This document shows positions 1 through 9,360 of a DNA stretch of 64,000 nucleotides, piece after piece (position 1 is the stretch's first letter; every line of letters begins with the position of its first letter). The stretch is from an uncultured Mollicutes bacterium (lineage in GTDB: Bacteria; Bacillota_I; Bacilli_A; RFN20; CAG-826), in the NCBI GenBank assembly GCA_900540385.1, contig UQFY01000001.1, positions 1-64,000 of the forward strand. Reading direction: 5' to 3'. A program made the position numbers and the translations under genes. Below the pieces are notes generated by a model. It was not told the origin of the DNA. It worked only from the letters and a program-made list of their open reading frames with translations, and did no database searches.

Positions 1-43
1 ATGCTCAGGTCGGAGTTTCTGTAGTACATGGCGATATTATAAA

Positions 44-92
44 AAACTCGGATTGAAATTCCGAGTTTCATGCGAAATTCATTTCGCTTTTG
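44..92 (+). terminator. Two hairpins, probable terminator of an upstream gene
   Basis: A perfect 8-bp stem (AAACTCGG at 44-51, CCGAGTTT at 61-68) is followed by a second stem (GCGAAA at 72-77, TTTCGC at 82-87) and a T-rich run. No gene end is visible left of it in the window, so it most likely ends a gene lying before base 1. Confidence 0.5.
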
Positions 93-269
93 TTCTCAAA
101 TGGCTTGGCGCGTCTCAGCCGCGTCATACATTAAGTCCTACGTTTTACGTCCGAAAACGAGGACTGAGGGATATCAAGCGATAGAATTGTAGAATACATT
201 ATTGTCTTGTTCAATTCTTTAGATGCATTCTCTCTTATTTTGTTAGAATAAACATACAAGGATATACGT

Positions 270-1685
270 ATGATAGATATTGATGAAATCGTTCGGCTTT
301 TAGAGAAACGTCCATTAGACACTTTAATTTATTCTGCAGATGAAGATAGATTTCTTAATGAAGAAGAAACCAGAGGATTTGATCTTTCCCTGGACGAAGA
401 TGGCTTTTGCTATTTTTATGGATCTTCCACATGCTATAAAGTGGCTCGTATCGTTTTCCGTGGTAAGCATCGTGACATATTTCCCAAGGCGCCATCCTCC
501 TATTCTTATAAGAAATGGTTCGAAACGATTGAAAAAGAACATCTTGAGAAGGAGTGGTTCCATGAACTTCGCCAAGCTCTTGCAGAGAATGTCACAGAAT
601 TCGTCAAATATTATGGCCTTCAAGAGATAGAGACTCCTCGTCATTTCTATGATGACATCAAGAAAGAACTGATGATTTTTGAAAAGGCTCATTATGAAAA
701 AAGATATTGTGATATGGTTCTATTTCATCTTAGAACGCATTACGAAATTGTCCCTTTCACGATTCTAGGCAATGCCGGTAACGTCTTTGGCATCAGCTTC
801 TATCCAAGCGACGATGAAGGAACGTGTTTCATGAGAACCCAAACCAACGACATTCTCCATATTGATCAAGGCACCCTCTCTGCTTTGTCTAACATGCTTT
901 CGTTCTATTTTGAGAAAGACAAAGGGGAAAACTTTGGGGTCCCATATAATCCTTTTGGGAAAGATAATCGTTATACGTCTTTATATATGACAAACGGTTC
1001 TTTCATGAGAATGTATCTTCCTAAATCTGTCGCCATCCGTGCGTTAGATTTCTTAAAAACAGCGAATTTACTGACGCCTCTATTTGATAAAACGAGAGGA
1101 AAAGAAATCATCATGGAACGTTTCTACGATGTCTATTTAGACATAGATAGAAAAACCAGCATGATATTCGATAAGGATATGGAGGAAGACTCTAGAATTG
1201 TGCTTATTCCAGAAATTAATCCTTCCTATTTCCCCGAGGAGAGATATACCTATGTTTCTAAAGGAGAATGGGACGTAACCATCCGTGCTTTGCCAAATTA
1301 TTTTTATGAAAAAGATGGCTCGCCTAACTGTGGACATTTCGGTTTCATTTGCCTGATATGTGACCATAAAACGGGACGCATTCTTATGAATGAAATGGGG
1401 GAGGCAGCGAACTTCCGTCTATTTGATGACCTTGTTCTCCATATGGCAAAGAAACTCAAAGGAATGCTCATCCCTAAAAAATTATATGTGGATACTTATC
1501 TTGATTTTGTCTTCTTTCAAACTTTCTTTGGCGTAGACTATGACAAAGGCGAGGTTGATATCATCCCATCTGCAACTTATCTAGCAACGGATGACGCGTA
1601 TGATGAGATGGTGAATTTCCTTTCTAAAGCTGAGGAAAATGGCCTCGAGGATGATTTCTCTGAAGAAAAAGTTTATAAGTCTTAA
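270..1685 (+). CDS. Hypothetical protein, 471 aa, possibly DUF7309/DUF6930-like
   Basis: An intact reading frame with AAGGAT 6 bases before the ATG. The product is soluble and acidic with no signal peptide or membrane segment. The last 130 residues (from about residue 360, around RILMNEMGEAANF to the FFQTFFGVDYD segment) have the look of the DUF6930-type domain found in bacterial proteins of unknown function that often carry a DUF7309 region before it; that resemblance is from memory and weak. It stands alone: a terminator precedes it and the gene debris after it is on the other strand. No function is proposed. Confidence 0.75.
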   Translation: MIDIDEIVRLLEKRPLDTLIYSADEDRFLNEEETRGFDLSLDEDGFCYFYGSSTCYKVARIVFRGKHRDIFPKAPSSYSYKKWFETIEKEHLEKEWFHELRQALAENVTEFVKYYGLQEIETPRHFYDDIKKELMIFEKAHYEKRYCDMVLFHLRTHYEIVPFTILGNAGNVFGISFYPSDDEGTCFMRTQTNDILHIDQGTLSALSNMLSFYFEKDKGENFGVPYNPFGKDNRYTSLYMTNGSFMRMYLPKSVAIRALDFLKTANLLTPLFDKTRGKEIIMERFYDVYLDIDRKTSMIFDKDMEEDSRIVLIPEINPSYFPEERYTYVSKGEWDVTIRALPNYFYEKDGSPNCGHFGFICLICDHKTGRILMNEMGEAANFRLFDDLVLHMAKKLKGMLIPKKLYVDTYLDFVFFQTFFGVDYDKGEVDIIPSATYLATDDAYDEMVNFLSKAEENGLEDDFSEEKVYKS

Positions 1686-1690
1686 ATGAA

Positions 1691-1828
1691 TTAGAAACGG
1701 AATAAATCATCTAATGTAATCACGTTAGAGAGTATGGAGGAATATTCGTTCTTATAGATGCCATATGCGGTTACCAAAGTATTTCTAATAGAAATCTTTT
1801 TGGAAGCTTTCTCCATAATGGCGCTTGC
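1691..1828 (-). pseudogene. C-terminal remnant of an AAA-family ATP-binding protein
   Basis: Read on the minus strand, the 45 codons before the stop at 1691-1693 translate to a segment with TAYGIYKNEYSSILSNVITL followed by DDLFRF. This is the typical C-terminal tail of the small AAA/DUF4143-type ATP-binding proteins of gut bacteria, which usually end in NVITLDDLF or similar. An in-frame TAA at 1829-1831 cuts it off and nothing recognisable precedes it. It is a fossil, the first of several in the window. Confidence 0.6.
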
Positions 1829-1903
1829 TTAAAAACAGGGTTATTTATCGCGTGAAAGACCGAGACCGCCTTTGATTCACACCAACCTTTTTGTAAATAG
1901 TGT

Positions 1904-1955
1904 TAAAAAATAAAAAAGAGGGGAGACGTGTATCAATATAACACGTTCCTCTCTT
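1904..1955 (-). terminator. Rho-independent terminator of the antiporter-mgtC operon
   Basis: On the minus strand, 16 bases past the stop codon of the MgtC-like gene, an imperfect 15-bp stem (1916-1931 with 1941-1955) with a 9-base loop is followed by TTTTTTATTTTTT. Classical terminator shape. Confidence 0.85.
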
Positions 1956-1971
1956 AGAAAAATATACGAAA

Positions 1972-2691
1972 TTAGATTTCCTCAACGTAGGAGACATAGT
2001 CTAAAGAAGAAAGAGCTTCAACGATTTCTTTATGCTTGCCCGCTTTCTTATTCTTTAAGGTCAAAGAAAGAGTGTAAACACTTAAACCTGTTCCTAAATA
2101 GGCGCTATTTAACTCCAAATCATCAATACGGATATCTAATTTACGGAGGGTAAAGACGATATCTTGCAATTTCGTTTTATCTTTTAATTCAAGATGGATT
2201 TCGAAATGGTTCGATTTATTCTTTAAGAAGATTTCGAGCATCGGGAAGAAAATCAAAATAACGAGCATCAAAGCGGCAAGAACGATTGCCACAAGGTAGT
2301 AGCCTAAACCGATGACAATTCCTAAAAGAAGGCAAAGCCATAAAGCGACAGATGTCGTTAAACCTTTGATTTGTTTTTTTGCGCTAAAGAGAATGGAATT
2401 ACCACTGATGACAACCCCACCTAATATGGCAAGGCCGGAGAATAAATACAAAGAAGTGTCACCGCTTTTTACCAAAGCTATGTCTAAAACAGCGCAAACA
2501 GTTCCTAATAATGTAATAAGGATAAAGGTTCTTAAACCTGCGGAATGACGCTTATTGGATCTTTCCCAGCCAAGGAGAGAGGCAAAAAGAATCGAAATCA
2601 CAAAACGGAAGAGAATGGAGTAAAAAGATAATTCACTAGACCAATCTCCAAGTAATTTTGCAAGTGGATCAATAAAGTTTGTAGTGTTCAT
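1972..2691 (-). CDS. MgtC/SapB-family membrane protein
   Basis: A 239-aa inner-membrane protein of the MgtC/SapB family. About five hydrophobic segments fill residues 20-155, with the family signature around residues 36-60 (SLLGWERSNKRHSAGLRT), where the Arg/Glu pair and HxAGLRT are conserved. Residues 165-239 form a soluble ACT-like C-terminal domain, as in the longer family members. MgtC proteins in pathogens modulate ATP synthase and growth at low magnesium; in gut commensals the role is unclear. The gene lies 13 bp after the antiporter gene and is closed by the terminator at 1904-1955, so the two are an operon; the pairing suggests ion or pH homeostasis. Confidence 0.88.
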   Translation of the reverse strand: MNTTNFIDPLAKLLGDWSSELSFYSILFRFVISILFASLLGWERSNKRHSAGLRTFILITLLGTVCAVLDIALVKSGDTSLYLFSGLAILGGVVISGNSILFSAKKQIKGLTTSVALWLCLLLGIVIGLGYYLVAIVLAALMLVILIFFPMLEIFLKNKSNHFEIHLELKDKTKLQDIVFTLRKLDIRIDDLELNSAYLGTGLSVYTLSLTLKNKKAGKHKEIVEALSSLDYVSYVEEI

Positions 2692-2704
2692 AATTGTTTT
2701 CCTT

Positions 2705-4150
2705 TCATTGATGGAAACGAGGACCGTTTCCGCCGTAATAATAATCTTCTGATGCCTCTAGGAAGGCTTTCTCTTCCTCAGATATCTCATATTCCTGGTG
2801 TTTTGGCATTTCTTTTTGAATCTCTTTGATTTCAGCAATCAAGGAATTAATTCTTTCCTGCCGAGGATCGATGTTTGTCTCTTGAACAGGAGGATTCGTA
2901 ACTTCAGGAGATGCTGCCCCATCTTTTGAATAGGATTTAGATAGATAAAGAGATAACTTTGCACAAGCGGGGCCGATTAATTCGTAGAGGACGCTGGATG
3001 CAAGAATGATGGTTTCTAAGGCATTACCTTCCTCTCCTCCAAGAGTTCTTGCTCCTAATGCTGCTAATCCAATGGCAACACCTGCTTGAGGAATAAGGGC
3101 TAACCCTAAATAGTTTCGCACCTTCTTATCTTTCTTAACGGTAAGACATCCTAAGTAAGCTCCGCCATATTTGCCTAAGATACGAACGAAGAAATAAACA
3201 ACGCCAATAACGATAATTGGTACGGCTCCTATCGAAGAAGAGGAGAATAAGGCACTTAAATCAAATGAGACTCCTGATCGTACAAAGAAGAGCAAAAGGA
3301 TAGGAGGGGTGAAGTAATTTAACTGCTTGAATAACTTATCGTCTTTCGTCAAGTTGATATAAACCATACTCATGCACATGCAACCTAGCAATGGGGATAC
3401 ATCAAATAAAGAGCATAAGCCACAGAAAGAGAACAAGACGGCAATTGAAATAATCAAACGATTATCTGTAGAACGTTTCTTTGGCATAAGCCATTTCATT
3501 AATAGGCCACAAAATCCCCCAATTAACAAGGCCGCTAGATTAAAACCGATTGGTTTAAGGATGCTAACGACATTGAAACTTCCTGAGGAAACGGCAACGG
3601 AGATGGATATTGCTACGCTATAGGCCAATAATCCGACAACATCATCAAGAGCAACAACTTGAAGAAGAGTATCAACAAACTCACCTTGAGCATGCGTTTG
3701 TCGAATCGTCATCATTGTTGAAGCAGGAGCGGTTGCAGCCGCTAACGCGCCTAATACCAAAGAGAAGGATAAATCTAATCTTAATAAGAAATAAGAAACC
3801 AAGAAAACAAGGATGGTAGCTAACAACGCCTCAAAGACAGTGATGATAATCACCTTTGGACCATTCTTCTTTAAAACATCAATTTGAAAGAATTCACCTG
3901 TGCTAAAAGCAATAAAAGCCAAAGCAATATCCGCTAAGAAGGAACTTCCTTCTACAAAGGAAGAAGGAATTAAATTCAAACAAAACGGGCCAATTAAGAT
4001 ACCAGCTACGATATAAGCCGTGACATTAGGAAGACGTAGCAACTTTGTTAGACGTGTCAGTAAAAAACCTGCAAAAAGCATGATTGCAATGGAAATGATG
4101 CTGATACTGACTGGTGACGTGATCCCTAAAGAATCATAAATAGAATTCAT
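2705..4150 (-). CDS. Cation:proton antiporter, CPA2 (KefB/NapA-like) type
   Basis: 481 aa. Residues 10-395 are a run of about twelve hydrophobic segments typical of the Na+(K+)/H+ exchanger domain, including the LADIALAFIAFSTGEF stretch near residue 72 and LALIPQAGVAIGLAALGA near 350. Residues 400-481 are a charged cytoplasmic tail with a predicted coiled coil (RINSLIAEIKEIQKEM) and no TrkA-N domain, so it is shorter than KefB/KefC. It would exchange Na+ or K+ for protons across the inner membrane. First gene of the operon with the MgtC-like gene; a strong GGAAGGGGGT ribosome site precedes the ATG. Transcribed away from the LysR gene at 4287, with a perfect dyad between them. Confidence 0.88.
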   Translation of the reverse strand: MNSIYDSLGITSPVSISIISIAIMLFAGFLLTRLTKLLRLPNVTAYIVAGILIGPFCLNLIPSSFVEGSSFLADIALAFIAFSTGEFFQIDVLKKNGPKVIIITVFEALLATILVFLVSYFLLRLDLSFSLVLGALAAATAPASTMMTIRQTHAQGEFVDTLLQVVALDDVVGLLAYSVAISISVAVSSGSFNVVSILKPIGFNLAALLIGGFCGLLMKWLMPKKRSTDNRLIISIAVLFSFCGLCSLFDVSPLLGCMCMSMVYINLTKDDKLFKQLNYFTPPILLLFFVRSGVSFDLSALFSSSSIGAVPIIVIGVVYFFVRILGKYGGAYLGCLTVKKDKKVRNYLGLALIPQAGVAIGLAALGARTLGGEEGNALETIILASSVLYELIGPACAKLSLYLSKSYSKDGAASPEVTNPPVQETNIDPRQERINSLIAEIKEIQKEMPKHQEYEISEEEKAFLEASEDYYYGGNGPRFHQ

Positions 4151-4180
4151 TTGTTACCCCCTTCCATATATAAAAAGAAT

Positions 4181-4205
4181 TTGTCGTTTTTCACTCTAAC
4201 GACAA
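4181..4205. promoter_or_regulatory. Operator-like perfect dyad between antiporter and lysR genes
   Basis: TTGTCGTT at 4181-4188 and AACGACAA at 4198-4205 form a perfect 8+8 inverted repeat with a 9-bp centre. It lies 31-55 bp before the antiporter ATG, over the expected -35 region, and about 80 bp before the LysR start. Position and symmetry fit a LysR-type binding site controlling both genes. Confidence 0.6.
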
Positions 4206-4286
4206 TGTGGATTATAGACAAATAAAAAATAAAAACATATTATGTATACACATTCAAACATAAATAAACGTTATGGAGGCGAGAAA

Positions 4287-5186
4287 ATGACCGATGCAAA
4301 ATTAATCACTTTGATCACTTTAGCCGAAAAGAAGAGCTTCACGAAAACAGCAGAAGCACTTTCTTTGACCCAACCAGCCGTCTCTCATCACATTCAACAA
4401 CTAGAAAATGAACTAAATACCAAACTCGTTATTCGCAATAAAAGCGAAATAATTTTGACAAAAGAAGGCGAAATAGCGGTAGATTTTGCCAAAAAGATTA
4501 TTGGTTTATATAACAAGATGACAACTTCCATCTTAGATAAGGAGAATCATTTTACGAATCTAAGGATTGGCGTTACCCATACCTCTGAATCTAATATCAT
4601 CATGATCGTTTTGGCCAAAATAAGTGATTTATTAGGCAATATGAATATAACGGTTATTACTGAGACCATAAAAAACATTTATGAAATGTTAGATAATTAC
4701 GAGATTGATATTGCTATCGTTGAAGACAAAGCCAATCCAGAAAAATTTAACTCTCTTCTTCTTGATACAGATTCCTTAGTATGTATTCTTTCTAAAGACA
4801 ATCCATTGGCTAAGAAAAACGTCTTAACGATGGATGATTTAAAGAAATCTAAGATGATTCTTCGTCTTCCTGATTCTGCTACGAGAATGCAATTTGATTC
4901 GACGCTTGTTTCCATGAACGAATCTATCCATCGTTTTAATGTCATTTTGGAAGTGGATAACATTGCAACCATTAAAGCCCTTGTTCGTAAGGACCTTGGC
5001 ATTTCCATTTTGGCGAAGAGTGCTTGCATTGACGAGATTAATAAAGGAAAACTAAAAGCTCTTCCGATCGAAAACCTTTCAATGGTTAGAGAAACTAACC
5101 TTGTATATAAAAAATCCTCTGACTATCAAGACGTCCTAAATGCTATATACACGACATATCAAAAGATTAAGAATCAACAAAATTAA
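4287..5186 (+). CDS. LysR-family transcriptional regulator
   Basis: 299 aa from the ATG at 4287, which has GGAGG at 4275-4279; the frame is open back to 4242 but that start has no ribosome site. Residues 1-60 are the winged helix-turn-helix (SFTKTAEALSLTQPAVSHHI, then QQLENELNTKLVIR), and residues 88-295 are the periplasmic-binding-like effector domain. The gene is divergent from the antiporter-mgtC operon, which is the usual layout for a LysR regulator and its target, so it most likely senses a small molecule or ion condition and switches that operon. The effector cannot be read from the sequence. Confidence 0.9.
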   Translation: MTDAKLITLITLAEKKSFTKTAEALSLTQPAVSHHIQQLENELNTKLVIRNKSEIILTKEGEIAVDFAKKIIGLYNKMTTSILDKENHFTNLRIGVTHTSESNIIMIVLAKISDLLGNMNITVITETIKNIYEMLDNYEIDIAIVEDKANPEKFNSLLLDTDSLVCILSKDNPLAKKNVLTMDDLKKSKMILRLPDSATRMQFDSTLVSMNESIHRFNVILEVDNIATIKALVRKDLGISILAKSACIDEINKGKLKALPIENLSMVRETNLVYKKSSDYQDVLNAIYTTYQKIKNQQN

Positions 5187-5266
5187 TTCACTCAGGAATT
5201 TTACGATTATTGTTCTCCTTTTGTGATTGCTTCGTATTCCTTTACGACATTTATACTTACATAAAT

Positions 5267-5300
5267 ATTCATTGACATTCATTGAAAGCGCTTTTAAATA
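5267..5300 (+). promoter_or_regulatory. Promoter with a cre-like site for the BspA-type lipoprotein gene
   Basis: TTGACA at 5272-5277, then 16 bases, then TTAAAT at 5294-5299. Overlapping the -10, TGAAAGCGCTTTTA at 5283-5296 matches the CcpA box TGWAANCGNTNWCA at all but one defined position. The -35 lies in a direct repeat ATTCATTGA at 5267-5275 and 5277-5285. Catabolite repression of the gene is inferred. Confidence 0.5.
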
Positions 5301-5330
5301 AAGTCGTTTTTATTTCAAAGGAGAAAAATA

Positions 5331-8045
5331 ATGAAAAACAAAAACAAGGTGTTTGTTCTCTCTTTGTCGACGTTGTTACTTCTTTCTTGTCAAGGAGAAT
5401 CACAAAAATCAGCTTCTAGTGAAGAAAGCGAGCCTGCTTCCTCACTTGTTTCTTCCGAAAAGGAGAACTCTTCTACGGAAGAGATTAAAGGAGATGCCAA
5501 TTTTGGCTTATCTGAAGACAAAACTTATTTTATTTTGAAAAAGTGCCCAGAAGCTTTGGCTAAAACGTATGAAGTGCCTGCAACTTATAAAGGGCTTCCG
5601 GTTAAGGAGATTACCAAGGACGCTTTTATGAACTGCATCCTCTTAGAAAATCTCATCATCCCTAATAGCGTCACGAAGATTGCTAAATACTTTTTGACAA
5701 ACAATGCTTCTAAACTGAAATCTTTAAGCATCCCTTTCATCGGAGAAACAGCAGATGATACCAAAGGATATCTTGGGATGTTATTTGGGATAGGGGATGT
5801 CACAGGGAAAAATTTTACTCAAGTATACGCCTCTAATTTCCAAACCTTGAAAATTACCAATCAACCGATTTTGCCAGCAGGTTTACTTGCGGGTTCAGAA
5901 ACCTTGCAAACCGTTGTCATTGAAAACTGTGAAGAGATACGTACTGGTGCTCTTCAAAATTTAAGTGAGTTAATAAGTCTCTCTTTGCCAGACGGGCTTA
6001 AGAAAATTGGAATCGGCGCTTTTGCTAGCGATGTAAAGCTTGCCTCTTTAACCATTCCTGATTCCGTAACGGACATTGATGCACAAGCTTTCTATCGCTT
6101 ACCTTTTGAAACCTTTAAACTTCCAAAATCGCTAACGAATTTCACCTATTATCAAGACATGCCAAATTTGAAGGAATGGCAAATAGATCAAGATAATGAG
6201 CACTTTGTTGTTGAAGATGGCGTTCTTTATAGCAAAGATTTTAAAACTCTTATAAACGTTCCTGCCAAGAAAGTCTTAGACGGATTCTCTTTAAAGAGCA
6301 GTGTAACGGAAATTGGGAAATACGCCTTCTCAGCGACGGGGGTTACGAATATTGATCTTAGTAATGTTAGCAAAATAAATTCGTTTGCTTTCTTCCTCGC
6401 TCCAGCTTTAACGAGCGTAACTTTCGGTAAAGGTCTCTCCTTTATTGGTTCTCAGGCATTTGCCTCATGTACTTCACTTACAAATGTTGCCTTCTCTGAG
6501 ACAACGACAAGTGAATCTTTCGCGTGGGAAAACCTTGTTTTCTCTTCTTGTAACAAGCTTACAAAGATTCTTTTGCCAAACTACATCCATGACATACCAA
6601 GTTCTACTTTCGCATCGTGCACTTCCTTAAGTGAAATAACCATTTCCGGACATCTTAAGAGCATTGGACTCTTAGCGTTCAGCAAAACTGCCATTACAGA
6701 ATTAGAAGTGACTTTTATGGATGAAGGAAGTATCGGTAGCAGCATTTTCAAAAATGCCCCGATAAGAAAATTCGCCTTACATTTTGAAGAAAATGTAAAA
6801 ACGTATCCAACCATTTCTTCTTTAGGATTTGCTGGAACTCCAACGATTGCCGTTGATACCGAAGAAATCGCTACTTCTTTAAAGAGCGCATGGGCGAATT
6901 GTCCAGAAGTCGCAGCTCTTATTCTTGCTCCTGGCAAAATTTCGGAAGAGTTTGTGATCGAAGAAAACACCTTGGTTAAATATGACGCGAGCAAATCAAG
7001 CGATCCAACGAAAATCATCATCCCTGATACGGTAACCGCCATTAACGCGAACGTTTTCTCTAACTTAAAAGAAGTGAAGTATATTTATGTTCCTAGCAGC
7101 GTGGTTTCTGTTGCCACAAAAGCTTTTGCGGGATTAGGCAACCTTCTTGTGATGGAGTTTGGACATGAAGATTTATCAAGCATAAAAACATCAGGCTATT
7201 TTTATGCCGCATTTGGACAAAATAACGAAAGCATGAAATGCGTTTATGCTTTAAAGAATCAAACGCAAACAAACAAATTCGTTGAACTTTCTGGCATATA
7301 TGGAGAAAGCCTAATCGCAACGTCTCAAGATGATTTCGTTGCTGATTATACGAATTCCGAGGTTTATAACGCTTCCGAGACAACACTTTTGTTAAATCAC
7401 TCCAATGCGACTACTTATACGTTCAAAGACACAGTTACAAAGGTGGGGAAATTTGCTTTCGAAAAGCAAAGCAAACTTCAAAGTGTTGTTTGGAACAACG
7501 TTACAGAAATCGGACAATCCGCTTTTAAAGAACGTAGAGGACTAAGCGAACTTACTTTTGGCGAAAAAATCGTTAAAATCGGTTCTTCTGGCTTTAATAA
7601 GTGCTCTGGATTGACTTCACTTGCTTTCCAAGGGGCGACAGAAATAGACGACAACGCTTTCTTCGGAGATGAAGACAATGCCTATACCATCACCTCTTTG
7701 GACTTTGGAAAGAAACTGACAAAGATTGGTTCTTGCGCTTTCTCCTATGCTCTTTCGAGCGTTGAAGTGCTCATTCCTGCTTCTTGCAAAGAAGTCATTT
7801 ACGATGCTTTCGATTACTTCTCTGATCAAGAAGATGCGGCAATCTATTTTGAAAACCCTGTGGAAACCTACCAATATGATGATCCCGATAATGGAGTTTG
7901 GGTGGACGACTTTATGAGTGCGGCATGGGATAATAACGAAGTGCTTGTTGCTTTCTATAGTGAAACGGCGCCTGCTAATCCAATTGCCAATGATTATCGT
8001 TATTGGCATTACGATGCTTCGAATAACAAAGTGCTTTACGAATAA
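5331..8045 (+). CDS. BspA-type leucine-rich-repeat lipoprotein
   Basis: 904 aa. A signal peptide ends in a lipobox with Cys20 (LLLLSC), followed by a Ser/Glu linker (21-52) that spaces the protein from the membrane. The rest is made of LRR_5 (BspA-like) repeats, visible as recurring IGxxAFxxCxxLxxLxIPxSVxxI units from about residue 60 to 850, in two blocks separated by less regular segments around 490-640. BspA proteins of oral and gut bacteria and of protists bind host matrix proteins or other cells; adhesion at the cell surface is the likely role. SD AAAGGAG precedes the ATG. Single-gene transcript: its own promoter and a terminator at 8064-8094. Confidence 0.9.
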   Translation: MKNKNKVFVLSLSTLLLLSCQGESQKSASSEESEPASSLVSSEKENSSTEEIKGDANFGLSEDKTYFILKKCPEALAKTYEVPATYKGLPVKEITKDAFMNCILLENLIIPNSVTKIAKYFLTNNASKLKSLSIPFIGETADDTKGYLGMLFGIGDVTGKNFTQVYASNFQTLKITNQPILPAGLLAGSETLQTVVIENCEEIRTGALQNLSELISLSLPDGLKKIGIGAFASDVKLASLTIPDSVTDIDAQAFYRLPFETFKLPKSLTNFTYYQDMPNLKEWQIDQDNEHFVVEDGVLYSKDFKTLINVPAKKVLDGFSLKSSVTEIGKYAFSATGVTNIDLSNVSKINSFAFFLAPALTSVTFGKGLSFIGSQAFASCTSLTNVAFSETTTSESFAWENLVFSSCNKLTKILLPNYIHDIPSSTFASCTSLSEITISGHLKSIGLLAFSKTAITELEVTFMDEGSIGSSIFKNAPIRKFALHFEENVKTYPTISSLGFAGTPTIAVDTEEIATSLKSAWANCPEVAALILAPGKISEEFVIEENTLVKYDASKSSDPTKIIIPDTVTAINANVFSNLKEVKYIYVPSSVVSVATKAFAGLGNLLVMEFGHEDLSSIKTSGYFYAAFGQNNESMKCVYALKNQTQTNKFVELSGIYGESLIATSQDDFVADYTNSEVYNASETTLLLNHSNATTYTFKDTVTKVGKFAFEKQSKLQSVVWNNVTEIGQSAFKERRGLSELTFGEKIVKIGSSGFNKCSGLTSLAFQGATEIDDNAFFGDEDNAYTITSLDFGKKLTKIGSCAFSYALSSVEVLIPASCKEVIYDAFDYFSDQEDAAIYFENPVETYQYDDPDNGVWVDDFMSAAWDNNEVLVAFYSETAPANPIANDYRYWHYDASNNKVLYE

Positions 8046-8063
8046 ATGGTTCCTTGTTGAGGA

Positions 8064-8094
8064 AAGACGCGTGAAAACGCGCCTTTTCTTTTTA
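8064..8094 (+). terminator. Terminator of the BspA-type lipoprotein gene
   Basis: AGACGCGT and ACGCGCCT (one mismatch) close a GAAA tetraloop, followed by TTTTCTTTTT, 20 bases after the stop codon. Confidence 0.85.
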
Positions 8095-8202
8095 TCTTGA
8101 AAATATAAAAGTTATGATTGCTTTTTACAAAAATAATCGAGGAAATTCAGAAAGCAGGTCATCTCTTGTAGATGCTGCTCATATTTGTTTTTCCTCATAA
8201 AC

Positions 8203-8240
8203 AAAAATGCCTCCGCCATGTTTCTTTCATGGCAGAGGCT
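8203..8240 (-). terminator. Terminator of the dehydrogenase gene
   Basis: A 12-bp stem with one mismatch (8209-8220 with 8228-8239; GCCATG/CATGGC core) is followed on the minus strand by ATTTTTGTTT, about 65 bases after the stop of the dehydrogenase gene. Confidence 0.85.
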
Positions 8241-8303
8241 TTGCTGGAATATTCCTAAATATTAACGCTTTCTTTGAAAGGATGCCTTTAGCTTTAAGCT
8301 GAA

Positions 8304-9332
8304 TTAGTCAATATAGAATTCCATTGGATATGGAAGGTAATTGATGCTATCAAGCTCATCACAGCTAATATAGCCAGGACGTGCATTGATTAAGGTTGGA
8401 AGACGGTTCACGATTGTAGCGCATGTATGGGCAACCGTATTTGGTTTAACAACATGGTATTCGATATTTGGCTCGCCTTCGATGTACCAGTCACACATAT
8501 CTCCATCACCTTCCGCATAAACCTTTCCGATTGTTTCTTCTTCAATGGTAATGCCTTGTAAGGTTTCGGCTGTGACAACAGCGGACATACCAATAACTCT
8601 TCCCGCTTCGATGGTTTTGCCCATGGTGGAGGAATATAAATCATGATCTAAGACACATGGAACGTGTTTTTGGGTGATTTTTGTGATGGTGAGATGAAGT
8701 TTATGAGCTAGGGCTTCGACGGAGTTGTAGGCATAAGAGGCTTCAAAAACAGATGGATGGGCGATTTGTTTTTCAAATTCTTCTTTCGTTAAATCGACAC
8801 CATGAGCTTTTGCTAAAGCCATACCGTATTCATCAACGTTATAGGAATAGGCCCCTTTGACTTTAACAACCTTATTAGCGCCAGCAATGGCTAAGGCGAC
8901 CATATTGATCCAGAAGATATCTTGCATGCCGGCACCGGTGATGCTGCATCCATGTTCTTTAGCAAGCTTATCTAATTTATAGGTTTCTGCTGCAGCCGTG
9001 GTGAATGGATAAATGGCTTCTTCACAGGTAGTAATGACATTGATTCCTCTTGTGACGCATTTCTCAACCATTGGATATATATCCTTAATAAAGGAGAAGA
9101 GGGTAACGATAGCAACATCCGCATCGCAATTGTCTAAGACTTCGTCTGCATTGGCACTAATCTTGACTCCTGTTTTGACTCCTAATTCAGCGAAATCGCC
9201 AACGTCCATGCCAATAACGTTTGGATTTACGTCGATTGCTCCAACGATTTCTGCTCCATGCTCATAAGCATAGCGGATGGTGTATTTGGCCATTTTTCCA
9301 CAGCCATATTGAACGACTCTGATTTTTCTCAT
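8304..9332 (-). CDS. NAD(P)-dependent dehydrogenase, 2,4-diaminopentanoate dehydrogenase/DapB-like
   Basis: 342 aa. An N-terminal Rossmann fold begins at residue 2 (KIRVVQYGCGKMAKYTIRY, a GxGxM-type loop), followed by the acidic strand end GAIDVN; the rest has the length and layout of the family of dihydrodipicolinate reductase-like proteins that includes 2,4-diaminopentanoate dehydrogenase (Ord) of ornithine fermentation. No other ornithine-pathway genes are nearby, so the substrate is open. I chose the start at 9332, with AAAGGA upstream, because the longer frame's ATG at 9362 overlaps the -10 element of the promoter at 9361-9391. The MerR gene lies just upstream in the same direction and probably controls it. 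Confidence 0.75.
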   Translation of the reverse strand: MRKIRVVQYGCGKMAKYTIRYAYEHGAEIVGAIDVNPNVIGMDVGDFAELGVKTGVKISANADEVLDNCDADVAIVTLFSFIKDIYPMVEKCVTRGINVITTCEEAIYPFTTAAAETYKLDKLAKEHGCSITGAGMQDIFWINMVALAIAGANKVVKVKGAYSYNVDEYGMALAKAHGVDLTKEEFEKQIAHPSVFEASYAYNSVEALAHKLHLTITKITQKHVPCVLDHDLYSSTMGKTIEAGRVIGMSAVVTAETLQGITIEEETIGKVYAEGDGDMCDWYIEGEPNIEYHVVKPNTVAHTCATIVNRLPTLINARPGYISCDELDSINYLPYPMEFYID

Positions 9333-9360
9333 ATTTGTGTTTCCTTTCGAGATTAAATCC

